This document shows positions 40,818-52,000 of a DNA stretch of 64,000 nucleotides, one piece after another. A model generated the notes under the pieces. The model was given only the letters and a program-made list of their open reading frames with translations, was not told the origin of the DNA and did no database searches. The stretch's first letter is position 1. Every line of letters begins with the position of its first letter. Source of the stretch: Pythium myriotylum (taxonomy: Eukaryota; Oomycota; Peronosporomycetes; Pythiales; Pythiaceae); contig JALJCQ010000023.1 of the NCBI GenBank assembly GCA_023091665.1, positions 1,364,001 to 1,428,000 on the forward strand, written 5' to 3'. A program made the translations under genes and the position numbers.

Positions 40818-42163
40818 GTCTCCGCAAACCGCTTGACCAGCGGATAGAACCGATCCTTCGGATTCTTGAGAATGGCCGAACCACGGCGAGCGTCAAACTT
40901 CTGACGGAACTCAACGAGGACATCCTCGTCAATCACTGTCGAGGTGTTGAGTTGCGCGAGGTCTCGCTCAAATCGGAGGATCACAACCTCAGCGATCTCA
41001 CCAGCCTTGAGCTCGCGGACGAAATCGTCCATAGGAAGTTCCTCCAAGCTAGTCAGCTCGGAGAGCTCTGGCAACGGTGCCATATCGACCGTGGACGGAT
41101 CGATCGACGACCCTGTCATCCAATCAACGATGTGCACGTCATACGACGCGTCCGAGAGCGGGAGTGGCTCAGGCCTGGGCTCGGTCATATCCGACGACCC
41201 TGAAAGCGGCTCGACCCCACGTGGACACGCGACAAGGGGACAAATCCCGGAAGCATCTACCATGCTGGTACTCGGAGGGGGCGGAGACAACACGACGCCC
41301 TCTTCTACGCCGTACTCCACGGCAGACGGCACGACCGTCTCCGGAACACCCGAGGTGTCCATGGCGTTCACTACGTCAATGGAATAGGCACTTCCATCTT
41401 CTTTGATGGGGCTCATTAGCCAGTGGACGAAGGAGGGTTCATGACGCTCCTGAGCTCCGTTCCTACCGGGAGACGTGCTCCCAATCGACTTGGTTTTCCA
41501 GTCGATCCATGGCTCGTGGCGCTCAAGCCACTGCATGCCGAGGATGAGGTCAAACCTCTCATTCATGTCAAGCTCTGTAAAGCGCTCGACTGAGTCGAAA
41601 TCGACAAACGCAATGCGTAGATCGACTTCGATTTTCTTCGTCCCTGTGACGACGCCCGTCGCAAGACGCACCGAGACTCTTCCAAGATCTCGCTCACAAG
41701 CGTGAGCATACAGAGAAGCATTGTCAGCAATACTTTGCTTGCGACCATAATTGCGCGTCGCACCAGAGTCAATTAAGACTCTGAAGGGACGTGCAAATCC
41801 CTTCACTTGAGCTGTGGCGACGATGAGCTCGCCACTGATGCGCAGCTCATCAACTGCTGAGAAGAGATCTTCTTCCGGGGGCACCCCACCTTGCGCTACT
41901 GCCGAACTCGGCGTCGCGGAGCGAGGAGTGATCGCCCCAGTAGCCTGCCCCGCGTCTACTGGGAACTGTCGTTTCCCTGCGACGCAGAAGCAGATCCACC
42001 TCCGCTTCCCCAGCGCCGCGACCGACCACGGCGGGCACGACCACCGCCCCTCTTGCGCGGACGATTCCGCTGGAAGTGACCGAACTTCCCACAAGTAGAA
42101 CACTTGATGTGAAGAGCCTTCACGTCGATCGCACGCAAGTCGCTGTGCTGAGATCGACTCCAC
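40508..42163 (-). pseudogene. gypsy-3 retropepsin and linker
   Basis: The leading part of this frame is out of phase with the true zinc knuckle, which lies in the frame at 41956-42138 (CSTCGKFGHF). From about 41850 it is in phase: FRVLIDSGATRNYGRK has the protease D-S-G, followed by LILGMQWLERHEPWIDW, the usual gypsy landmark. An acidic linker then runs to VEFRQKFDARRGSAIL near the RT start. The frame then departs from homology at about 40800. Confidence 0.75.
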
Positions 42164-43028
42164 TGAGGTCGATGACGCTCAGGTCCAGCGGTTCGACGAC
42201 CGGTGGTGGTACCGGCGTGACCGGAGGCGGCGCTGCCGGACTCGCGGATAAACCGCGCAAGAGACGCTGAACGTAGTCCTCTCGCAGCGCGGCGATGAAC
42301 GCGTCTTCTAGGAGCACGGGCTCCTCGAGGAAAACTGCAGCCTTCTCAGGACCGGGATTCATCCCTTCCATGAACGTCGTCAGCATGACGGCTTCTGCGA
42401 GCGCATTCGCAGCCATGTTGGCACGGAGTTGACGTAACTCCTGCACATACATGTGTAGCTCGCGGCCGCCTTGCCGACAAGCGAGAAATGCAGCTCGCTG
42501 GCGATGCGCCACATTTGGCGGTTGAAACATCGACTTCATCGCCTTGGCAAACGCACGATATGGGCGAGGACTTCGCCAGAGCCGCGTTGGAGCAGCTCCA
42601 TGACACTTGCTCGGCCATTGGTGGCCTCCATCTTCTGTAGATAGGCCCCCTGGGCCTCATCCAGGTACGGATGGTCTTGACGCGACAGCGTCGGATGGCT
42701 GACGCCATCACGAAGTCGGAAGCTTCGGACATAACGATGTCGGCGTCGGATTGACGACAAGTGCTACCAAGTGTAACGGTCCACGACCGTACAAAGCACC
42801 TGCGCTTGAGGAAGCGTGAGCAGCCGCTCCGAGTCGACCCCTATCGACGAGCGCCAAGGACTTGGCAAAAGGCGAACTGATTGTATTCAGATTATTCTCC
42901 TGGGGAACGAGAGATTGGGGAGGGGGCTGGTAGTGCCAATTGTGTTCGGGAGTAGACCAAAAATATGGTACCAGCGACGCGAGTATTACCGTTCGATAGA
43001 CGTGAAGGGCTTGTGACTGATGTCCCAC
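41956..43028 (-). pseudogene. gypsy-3 Gag in several frames
   Basis: Pieces in three frames: an N-terminal part ending LHLVALVVNPTPTSLCPKLP (42708-43028); a capsid-like part (RRHRYVRSFRLRDGVSHPTL and QGAYLQKMEATNGRASVMEL near 42540-42760; AFLACRQGGRELHMYVQELR, LTTFMEGMNPGPEKAAVFLE near 42300-42530); and a zinc knuckle (CSTCGKFGHFQRN near 42080). The order and content are those of a gypsy Gag. At least three shifts occur, so no product is expected. Confidence 0.7.
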
Positions 43029-44912
43029 ATCAGTCGCTGAGCCACCACATCAACAGTCGACTTCCACAACAGTATGAACCATGCTTCATTGTTTTTAACA
43101 CACATCTATCACTATCCGCTGTCATTCACTAAGTGGCTCGTTTCCCTCCGCGTTCCTACCCACAAGAGAGGACGAAGTCGATCCCATTCGCCTTCTTTCG
43201 TCGCGACGCCTTCTCCAAGCGCAGACATGCCAACATGATCGGAGCAGAGACTTTCGTTTGCACCTGACCTGACATCAGAGATGGTGAAACAGCACAGTCT
43301 CAGCTCCGCTCCATGTAGTTTGCCAAGGCATCCAAGGCATCGTCTCTGTTGGCCCTACCACCTCTACAACAACTAAGTGGTGATTTCCATGGCATCTTCT
43401 AAGTCGAACGGCGAAGCACTATCGCTGTCGGCACTTCTTTTTTGTTTTTCTTCTATCTATTTTGTGTTGATTTCTAATATTACAATTATCAGAACCTTTT
43501 CATAACTTTTGCGGTGGAGCCCTTGAAATTTTCTTCTCAGAATTTGAAATAGTCCTGCCATCTTTTCATTATTTTCCGAGCAGAGGTAGTAGTTGTCTTG
43601 TTGTCATGCATGACTCTAGTAGCAGCTCTCCTCATTGTATCCAACCTACCGGTACACCATAGTGATACTCCACTCGCCATCGTGCCACTACTGGCATCGG
43701 ATCCGGCGCCGCCGTGTCACTCGCACACCTGAGAAAACATACCCATTCAAAATGATCGGTCGCATATCCCGATAACCCTTGCATACTAATACAAGTACCG
43801 TACCGCCTCGCACAAACCTCTAGATAGATCGTCCTCCAAATTACATGTAAATCCGAAATAAAGGGTGGAGGGGCTTAACGTACTCCTTCGGAGCACTGCC
43901 AGTATAATCCCCCTATACCTGATATCCCTGGTATCTAATACCCAGGGATACCACCTACTGAATCTACTTAGGGTACTTTCCCCTAAGTGGACAACACACA
44001 TTATTTACCTCACAACCTAACCTACTTGTGTAACCTTGTACCCCGTTACACGCCTCGTCTCATAGCAAGTCCGCGACGTAGTTCCTTTTCCAATTCGAGA
44101 AATACGGTTGTACGCGCCTCACCAATGCTGGCCGAGTCGAGACATTATAGACAGGCTTTAGCGACTTGTCCGCAACTACGTCTCGACAATCAGTTACCTA
44201 CGGTTAAAGGAGGAGGATGGGCAGGATCAACGCGGCTGTATCTGCTCTACCACTCCAGCGTGAAGGACGCAACATCCTGCTCATACAGAAGAGCTGCATA
44301 TTCTCGCAAGCTCCACTACCGAGCGATGGTTGTTCAGATCGTCGACTCTAATGTGCGCAGTTCGTGTCATTCTGGCTTCCACTACCAGAGGAACAGTGGC
44401 ATCCTCCCGATCGCGGAGCTCAAAGCTGCACAACCGCTCGTCGCTAGCATCAACCTAGCTACAGGTGCTACTTTGTGCAGCAAACGTACAATGGGCCTCG
44501 GAAGAGACACCCCACACAATGCGATTACTCGAATCAGTCGGATGAAGACATCCCTCGCGGCTACGGGGCTACACGAAACGGCCGAGCCGCTAAGGGAGCT
44601 ACGAGGGACACAAGCACAAGCACAGGGATTCGTCGGACCAACCGGACTGAAATGCGCAAAGCTGTTCCAGCACGGATCTCCTTGTCAACCACAGGCTGTG
44701 CTGGTTTGCAGGCGAATGAAAATTGCAAAGTGAGTTTATTCTCATCTTACAAATACGCTCTCCGACGAGCCCTCTCAGCGGCACCCTCACTCTCGTTGAG
44801 TCGCCCAACAATGCGCCGGGTCGTTCAACAATCTGCCCATCAGCCCGTCGAGTCGTCAAACAATTTGCCCATCGGCCTGTTGACTCGTCAAAAACCTTGC
44901 ATGCGACGCGTG
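43029..44912. other. Non-coding region with LTR-like hairpins
   Basis: About 1.9 kb. 43915-43985 contains two hairpins: ATCCCTGGTAT with its imperfect complement, and CTTAGGG/CCCTAAG. The surrounding sequence (GTACTCC..., ACCTTGTACCCCGTTACACG) resembles an LTR or 5' leader of a gypsy element, but no matching second copy was found. A 248-codon frame from 43987 starts with GTG and has no recognised domain; I do not call it. Confidence 0.45.
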
Positions 44913-45368
44913 CTAAATCGCCCAACAACCCGCCTGCAACGTGCGCCGAGTCGTCCTGAGCAAGCCGGGTAGCTGCTGCCGACACGACACCACAGGTATC
45001 GGAAAGAGACGGGACCAGCGCCACCAAAGCGGGCCCAACCAGAGTTGTACCAACACTGGAGCGCCACGACAAATTTCCGCGAAGGGTTCCCACGAGCTCT
45101 TGTCGTCTTGCTGGCCGCTCCATGCAACAAACAACTCCCATTCACCACTAGAGCGGTTCTTGCGGTGGCAGACGATGTCACGGATCTCAAATATAATACC
45201 CATGTTGGCGATGTGTTGGCGGATTTTCGCGGTCACGTTGAGATCTGGGCCATGGTAGAACTTGAGCCGTGAGCCATGGACGTTGTAATCGCTCCAGGAG
45301 AGCAAGTGATTGATGAGCAACGCGTACCGGAGAGCCTCCACGGCCTGAAATCGACCGATCCAACGCAC
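44913..45368 (-). pseudogene. gypsy-4 chromodomain fragment
   Basis: ALLINHLLSWSDYNVHGSRL and FEIRDIVCHRKNRSSGEWEL, followed by FVAWSGQQDDKSSWEPFAEI, form a chromodomain in the arrangement typical of the gypsy C-terminus. It continues the integrase fragment at 45408-45995 in the same orientation. The frame is decayed at both ends, and its N-terminal integrase lies at 48203-48799, separated by a pogo-like fragment. Confidence 0.65.
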
Positions 45369-45407
45369 CAGCAGCTTTCCACCTTGAAGGCGCTTGTCTA
45401 CAAGAGA

Positions 45408-45995
45408 CTAGAGAACGCAGTCACCAAACTCGAAGTTGCATGCCTGACCTTTGGCACGCGCCATTTCATACAGGCGCTTCTGTTCATTGCGATCCGTCAC
45501 GGCCTGGTGAAGCTCGCACAAGTGGTTGCGAAGAGCGTCCAAGTGCTCGGCAGCGGAGTCGACGTTAATAGGCAGTACCATGGCGCATCGTTCGCCCGGA
45601 GCCACAATACTGTCAAGCTGCGTCGGGGCTGGTATCCCCATGAACAGCTCGATCGGAGCATTGCGGCCAAGCGGCACTGTGGTATGGTTCAGTTTGCTCT
45701 GGATCACATGTAGAAGATGAGTCTTGTTGCGCGTGTTCAGTTGCAGCTCAATTAGTAGAACTCGAATCACCTGGAGGAAGTTGCAGTTCACGCGCGCCAC
45801 AGTTCTGTTGATCCACGGCTCCACTAGCACCATGGCCTTCGTGGTAGAGTGGGTTCGCAAATTCACTGGACAGAGACTGAAGTCGGGGGAGGGAAGAACC
45901 AGAGGGTCTTGAAGCCTCTGGAGTCGGTCTGCTGAGCTCCGCGAGGAGACTGTCTCGCAGAGTTGGTCAGGGGGTCGTACCGGGCCGAGGAACAC
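45408..45995 (-). pseudogene. gypsy-4 integrase C-terminal fragment
   Basis: Sequence such as NRTVARVNCNFLQVIRVLLI, HLLHVIQSKLNHTTVPLGRN and APIELFMGIPAP corresponds to the region after the D-D-E core of oomycete gypsy integrases (normally RTVERVNR...). A helical part follows (LRNHLCELHQAVTDRNEQKR). Stop-free but truncated at both ends. Same orientation and probably the same copy as 48203-48799. Confidence 0.65.
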
Positions 45996-46966
45996 GCCTG
46001 CTCAACACACAGGGGCTCGGAGTACTTGTGCGCAGCCGATGAGACGCGATAAGATCTGCTAGTGCTCAGTACCAGAGACTGCAACCTTGTCTTGTCGTGG
46101 CAGGGGGACGATCCCACTGGCGCACACTAGCATCCTTATCCTTGGTGCAGCCGACTACGCTAGTAGTCTTGCTCCAGCGCTTAAAGTCTGCCGCCTTAGA
46201 GTCGTCGGCTTCCTCTGCCAACAATAGCCAGATTCATCACCTCCTGTTCGTGATGGCTAGCCTTGAAGCGACGTCCCTTGCCAAGGCGACGCAGCTTACT
46301 TGCGTGTTTGGCGGTGAAAGTGGATTTTTTTACCTTGGTCCAATCAGCTGATCTAAGTACCCCTACGCTAAGTTCGGCTGCCCTAAGTTTGCTACTCCGC
46401 CAACCGTAGTTAGGCTGGGTGACAAATTTGTCTTTGTTCCAAAATGGTCTGGCACAGACTGTTTTCCGTTTGTAGAAATTTCGGCTCAACAAAGACTAAA
46501 AAAAGGAACTCATGTGGGGCCGAAGAGGATCCTCGTGAGACCCCATGAGAGCGACAGGAGTGGGATGTGAGTTGGGATGCTGCATTGCAACGTGATGCGA
46601 TGCGATGGTGCTATGAGATGTGGCGACGGGATTTCCTTCCCATGCCGTATCTGGACTCAAGTGGTGGCATGAACGCCAACATTTTCAAACAAACATCCAT
46701 TGTCATGAACACCTAGAATGGCTGTAGGGAAGATTCGTCGTTGCTGCCTCAGGCGTGTGACCTCTGCGGCAGGGAGAATCACCCGTTCTGTGGAATCGTT
46801 GTCTGGGAGGGGCACGGCGGTGCTGTGCGCTGTGGTGCTGCCCACGCCGAAGAAGAAAAAGCGCCGTTCGTCCCCATCCCCCATCATCGAAGCATTCGCT
46901 CGTGCGACGTAACGCACAAACTCCCGAGACAATCAGCACCACGGCGATGGGAAGCAGGAAGAGGAC
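45996..46966. other. Junction region between gypsy-4 and pogo-like fragment
   Basis: About 970 bp. A short plus-strand stretch near 46745 encodes CDLCGRENHPFC, a zinc-finger-like string without a recognised partner. No intact gene seen. Confidence 0.4.
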
Positions 46967-47981
46967 ATGCATGGTGTGGACAAGCGGGAGGAGAAGGACG
47001 CTGATGCACCGTATGAAGAAGGAAAGGAACAAGACGCTGTGTGGCCAGAGGAAGGGCAGGCACGCCTCAAGTCACAGTGTGGTAGGACCGTCTCCGGCCT
47101 CTCTCGAGCCGACGACATTGTAGTGGAGACGTTTGAGGCAGGGAAAGGAAAACTAAAGCGACGCGTTCAGTCTTTTGCCACTGTCGCTCAGCGCCTGGCG
47201 GTGGTCAAGCGCATGGAAGAGTTGGAAGCGAGCGATGCCAAACACGTGAAAGCTAGAGTTATAGAAGAGTTTTCAGCTGTGTTTACGGGTGTGTACGCTG
47301 CTGATATTGAGAAGGATCGCTATTGATGGGAATACCGAGCAAAGTATCTTGAAGACTCGCTGAAGACCATCTCTGTTCGGATTACAGGGGGGTCGCATTG
47401 ACAAAATTACTATGAAATGGGTGCAAACAATGTGTGAGCGCCAGTGCATCGTGTCGGGAAAGTTCGCGATGAGGGAGGAGAAGCAGAACAGCATAGAACG
47501 AGCGATCGCGTGTCATCTCGGGCAGGTCAAGCGTGATTTTGACAACAACCTCCTGCACGATGACACGACACTGAACATGGACCAAACACACTTCATTGTG
47601 ACCATGGACGACGGAAAGACTCTCGACTTCTGTGGGTCGAGTAAGGTGAAGTATCACGACGTTGTCTCTGGAGGCGAGGGTATGACACTAGTTGTGACCC
47701 TCCGCGGGGGCACGAATGCGTGTCTGGAGACGCCTATGTTGATCTTCATGAACGCTATCCACGGGGTCACGCCAATCAACGGCATCGTCTACCGATCCGG
47801 CCCAAAAGGCTGGATGGATCGTCGCATTTTCTATGAGTGGTTGAAGAACGACCAGTGCGTCCAGCGTGACCCTCACGGCAGAACCAAAGTATCCTGCAGA
47901 TCACCCCCTTGTAATCATGTGATGACTGCGTGTTTGGCTCCCATTTTGGCCAATCGGCTATTGGATGGCGCATTCGTCTGA
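46967..47981 (+). pseudogene. pogo-like (DDE_1) transposase fragment
   Basis: The first part (to 47326) is basic and helical and ends ADIEKDRYW before a break. From 47412 a 190-codon frame shows the pogo/DDE_1 core: NMDQTHFIVTMDDGKTLDFC (first Asp), KVKYHDVVSGGEGMTLVVTL, PMLIFMNAIHGVTPINGIVY and GPKGWMDRRIFYEWL. The second Asp block (usually DNCSGH) is replaced by unrelated sequence (CRSPPCNHVMTACLAPILAN), and the last acidic residue is missing. The fragment sits inside gypsy-4. DDE_1 proteins cut and paste DNA at TA sites; this copy is dead. Confidence 0.7.
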
Positions 47982-47990
47982 GTACCGGTT

Positions 47991-48009
47991 CCGCCGGTAA
48001 TACCGGCGG
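47991..48009. repeat. Perfect 19-nt hairpin after the pogo-like fragment
   Basis: CCGCCGGTA and TACCGGCGG separated by one A, inside a longer string of ACCGG repeats. Possibly the pogo element terminus or a gypsy-4 LTR sequence. Confidence 0.7.
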
Positions 48010-48202
48010 TGATACCGAGTATAGTAATAGTATAGGTTAGTCTGGGGCCTCCTACGGTACTACTCCGGGTCTCTGCCTATCACCTCGGTCTAGTGCCCTA
48101 AAATTCTCGGCCGCTTTAACACACCTTGAAGGAGGGGGGGGGGGGGGGGGGGGGGGGGTAGCTGAAACCCTCTCGGCCGGCAAAACCAAGCGCTTGTGCC
48201 AG
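48010..48202. other. Junction sequence with a 25-nt G run
   Basis: 48134-48158 is an uninterrupted run of 25 G, followed by gypsy-4 integrase sequence on the minus strand (AEAVLDWHKRLVLPAERV, with a Pro run from the G tract). The run marks the point where integrase homology stops. Confidence 0.8.
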
Positions 48203-48799
48203 TCAAGCACAGCCTCTGCGGGTGCGGCTCGTGGGTGAGTCAGCCGCCACCACTTCACAGTAGTGGTGAAGCTCATCCTTGAGCACTAGTATGTATTGGG
48301 CTGTTCCGTAGCTGTCGCTTAGGTAATGGTAGTCAAGGTGGAGGCACCGGTTGCTTAGTGTTGCGGGTGAGGCCGCGTTCTCTCTGGATGATCTTGCCAC
48401 CCTTCACATGCTCGCAGAGCAGACAAGATTGTAGGATTTAGAGTCAGTGGTGCGGAGGGAAGTGAGCTCGAACTGCCGCTGCAGCACCTCGATCATGAGG
48501 TGCTCGCCGCGGTGGCCCTGCAGGCCGCAGTGCGCCGCCACCACGATCCGTTTCACCAGATCACGGGCGTCCACCAAGAGCCAGGACCGTCCGCTGACCC
48601 GCAGCAGTCCTTCGTGCTCAACCGCGCTGGCAGGCGCGTCTGATCGAGCACGCCCCTTCGCACGGCGGATCGCATCGACTTCTGGCCACCTGAACCTTGG
48701 GTCTTGGAGGGGGCGGAGGTCGGAGACTGTCGGCGCGGTCTGAGCCGTCGTCCGCTCAAGACTGCCCGTCTGCGGAGGCTGCGCCGTGCGCGAGACCAT
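48203..48799 (-). pseudogene. gypsy-4 integrase N-terminal fragment
   Basis: Read on the minus strand: HCGLQGHRGEHLMIEVLQRQ (the HH part of the zinc domain) with LVCS for the CC part, then in a shifted frame NRCLHLDYHYLSDSYGTAQY and ILVLKDELHHYCEVVAADSP, the sequence around the first catalytic residue; a further piece EAVLDWHKR follows. This matches the start of the integrase whose later part is at 45408-45995. A shift near 48400 separates the two halves. Confidence 0.7.
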
Positions 48800-48821
48800 G
48801 TCGGCCCAAGAGTCCTCACCC

Positions 48822-49854
48822 TTAACCCTTTCCTTGTCAATTTCCGTATAGTGACCATTCTGTCGTGATTTTAATTTTTTTGGTCAGATCAGATCTAATA
48901 AAAAGGCCATAATCTGTCTCTTTACTGACCATAACATGGCATTTTTGGTCAATGGAAACGGTTCTTCCGGGAAATATTCTCTTATCGGTCGGAAAACTTT
49001 GTAAGCTACAAGTATACTACATTTATGACTGTTGTGTGACCACACAACAGCCTCTTTGTATACTGAAGCGCAGCAATCGAAGATCATAGACAAATCAACG
49101 TGGAAATGCAGCACAACTGTGGAGACACATGGTCTCTGACGAAGGAGGCAAGAGCTTCAAGTGATACGAAGGTAGGCAGGCTCGCTAGGCTATGCATGCG
49201 GCGCGAGGCGATAGAAGCGTACGACATTGGCAGTATAGCGGAGTTTAATTCAGAACCATTTTCCACTGTAGTCGATGTCGAGTGTCATCTCTGTTCTGTA
49301 CTCGTCGCGATGCCATATTGCTCGTACCTGTGTACAGTAGTACCATCCAAGAATGTCATGCTTCTGCCACCATGAACCCGTGGACGCCGTAAAACCCACG
49401 AGAGCATCATCGCTCGGCAGTCGCAATGTCGTCCTTCAGAAATGTCTTTGAGGAACGGTACGAGGTCGGTCGTTGCGGAAAAGGACTATGCACAGCGGTG
49501 ATTATACATTATGTGGCTTGAAGTAACCCTTTCGTGATTGTAATTTCTACAATAGGAATAGTATCAGTATACAAAACTTAAGTATATAAGGCGCAGAAGG
49601 GCACCCTTCTGGAAATGACTGTATAAATATTTCGCACCTTGTTGTGTAACAAATTTTTTCAAAACCCCACCATATGGTACATTACACCATATGGAACAAC
49701 TTTGGTTGACTCAGATTTTCTTAGAAGCCATAACCACTTTTGCCAAAGGGTACAAATTGTTCCCTTCTGGGGTACTTCCAGACACCAACCTTTGTAGACT
49801 CCTCAGAAGGGCGAGAAAATGTGCCATTTACCGCGAAAGGGTCAACTGTTAGTA
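48822..49854. mobile_element. Candidate piggyBac-like non-autonomous element(s)
   Basis: TTAACCCTTTCC at 48822, TAACCCTTTCG at 49524 and CGAAAGGGTCAA at 49834-49845 are variants of one terminal string flanked by TTAA-like bases. Either a 0.3-kb element lies at 49524-49846, or it is nested in a 1.0-kb one starting at 48822. No transposase inside. A perfect hairpin (CTGTTGTGTG/CACACAACAG, 49029-49050) lies within. Sequence is AT-rich. piggyBac-2 starts just downstream, so these may be its ends. Confidence 0.45.
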
Positions 49855-49957
49855 GTTAGCGCTGTACATTATATGTTTATGCTGTGTCATGCTCTTCGCC
49901 GTCGAGCAAGAGCCGTCGACAGGCTTGAAAGAGCTTGGATGTTTGATCCTACCGCGG

Positions 49958-50935
49958 TTACTTGGTGTTAGTATACTTGATCATTGCCGTGAGCGGGCGT
50001 ATTCGAGCAACAGAATCTTCTTTTAAATCGGCTTGAGCGACGTTAGAGCGGAAGCAAAGATGTTTCCGAATAAACTGAAAGTGCTTTAAACTCATCACAC
50101 GTTCCAAGCCGGAGCTAGATGACGATGCGCTGAAAATCTCGTCTTCAACCTGATTCACCCAATATTTGGAGTACTCGCCCTTGTCAACGATAGTCATATA
50201 AAAGATGATACCAAAGAACCGCAGCATCTCTTCAGGTGTCACTGACTTACCTTGATACTGATTCGCGTAGGTATTTGTCTCGTTGACAACCGCTCTACAG
50301 AATGCGAGTGGGAGGTAAGACAAGAAACTCAAAGATGCTGTCTCAAAATGATGTCGCTTCTCCCTTGACGAGCTTCGTCTCGATCGTGCCGTCATCGTGC
50401 TTGAGAAGAGGTCACCAGGTTCTTGCATACGTCTGGTAGGCTGAAAGTCAAGTTGGGTGATCTGTTCAACCAGTTGCAAGTTCCCAGGAATGATTTGGTT
50501 TAATGCGAAGAGATCCGATGTACCATCGAGAATAACATAGTCGTCGAGGTTTTCGCCGTCTTTCCCAGGCTTCTGATTCTGGAACATTGCAAATATGTTG
50601 TCATGTGGCCTTGTTGAGTGTTCCGCCAGAAGCGTATCAAAGTTCCGAATGCCTTCCTCAACCTTTGCACGAGATATGCGATGAAAAAACATCTTCGACT
50701 GGTAGGTGGTAACTGTCCAGCGATCCTCAAACACGTCTCTCATCTTTTCTCGGTTTTGGCCGATGAATACGACCTGTAAGGTCAAGCCTTTGACTTCCTT
50801 GTATTGTTTCGCTATCATCCGGTCTTCTTTGTCAGCGCAGAATGCAACCATTTTTCCTACCAAAGATCTCGCGGAGTGGTGGCCTGCGCCCCAGTCGGAT
50901 TTTGGAACACACTCGTGGGCTTCGGAGGGGGCCAA
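49958..50935 (-). pseudogene. piggyBac-2: N-terminal piggyBac transposase fragment
   Basis: Minus-strand frame of 325 codons without a true ATG at its start. SVTPEEMLRFFGIIFYMTIV, DKGEYSKYWVNQVEDEIF and SLKHFQFIRKHLCFRS are the conserved helices before the DDE core of piggyBac-type transposases. An acidic, positively patched N-terminal region precedes them. The frame stops at TNTK, just before the first catalytic Asp block, and what follows is not homologous, so the catalytic half is deleted. It shares no close identity with piggyBac-1. Confidence 0.75.
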
Positions 50936-51439
50936 ACCTCTGCCATCATTCGAGGCTACTTGGTTTGATTCAGCATCGGGGTTATTCGCCTCGCTGTCGA
51001 CCCGACTACCGACCTCATCGAACGGTCTGTCGGCGGCTTGCTGTGTGGAGTCCAGCTGTGGCGACTCTGGCGCAGGGGAATGCTACGCAAGAAGCATGGG
51101 GGATTCATCTGTGGGTGATGCAAATCGAGCTCGCTTTGAATGCCTGGGAGTGGATGGGGTTCAAAACAATTCACTGCAGCGGCTCTCATTGGCTGAGTGC
51201 CTGTCTGACCGCGTCACCGGAGCAGAAGGAGGTAGCTCAACGCTGATGGAAGAGCAAGAAGGATGCCAAGCCCGAGAAGGTGAAGATGATGCTTTCTGAC
51301 GGCGGCGCTGCTGGCAAATGCCTGCCGCGACCAATGCAATACTCGAGGTGCCACTCTGTGCTGATGCGGGAGCCGACTGTAATGTTGTGTCGAGTGAAGT
51401 CGTGAGTGAACTTGCTGAGCTGGACTCGACTGTACAGTG
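50936..51439. other. Region between piggyBac-2 and gypsy-5
   Basis: About 500 bp. Ser-rich minus-strand frames (51161-51442) look like an N-terminal extension of piggyBac-2 but have no recognisable motif. No supported gene. Confidence 0.4.
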
Positions 51440-51777
51440 CATTTTCCGCGAGGGTGGCTGTGGCCGATCAAGATGACCTAGAAGACGACTACGTCGTCGT
51501 GACCACTAGACCTGCAACCGACATCGATGAAATACTAGATCGCACGCTGAAGGACGCAGGAGACGAGGATTTTGATCCGTTGCACAAGCCGGCGCTTAGG
51601 TCGCTTGTCGACGAGTTCCGCGACGTGTGGGGTACTCAGCTCGGTCCAGATGCGCCGGCAGACGTTGAACAATTGCATATTCAATTGCGTGAGGGTGTAG
51701 AGCCCTATCGCGCGGGTAAGAGAAAGTACTCAGAGGTCCAGCGAGACTTTATGCGCAGATATGTTCGCGAACTTGAG
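51440..51777 (+). pseudogene. gypsy-5 Pol linker, left of the hAT insertion
   Basis: The frame contains DPLHKPALRSLVDEFRDVWG and VEQLHIQLREGVEPYRAG, then KYSEVQRDFMRRYVRELE, which is the segment just before the RT fingers in oomycete gypsy elements. It is cut at 51777 by the hAT element. The RT continues at 54058 with TNGLVYRNNASRW, in phase once one copy of the AACTTGAG duplication is removed. The start of this gypsy copy is not seen. Confidence 0.75.
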
Positions 51778-51890
51778 CAGGGGTTCCGAATATGCATATT
51801 CACAGTAGGGAAATTCCAGTCCAAAATACATTATGCAGTCAGTTCCTCATGCAGCATCCATCAATAATGCATCACATCCAACGCATACCA

Positions 51891-51959
51891 CTAGCGCATA
51901 CTAATGTAGTAATCGCTCGTCATCCACGTTGTTCCTCGAGACATTGGTGCACGAGATCG

Positions 51960-52000
<41 letters not shown>

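Larger units (their letters stand above)
37562..43028 (-). mobile_element. gypsy-3: degenerate Ty3/gypsy retrotransposon, minus strand
   Basis: Read on the minus strand from about 43028: Gag, zinc knuckle, protease, RT, RNase H, integrase and a C-terminal barrel region. No flanking LTR pair was recognised. At least five frame breaks occur between Gag and integrase. The protein set resembles gypsy-2 but is clearly divergent from it. Confidence 0.8.

Noticed and set aside
43987..44733. 248-codon plus-strand frame as a gene
   Set aside because: Starts with GTG, has no recognised domain or biased codons, and lies in LTR-like sequence.
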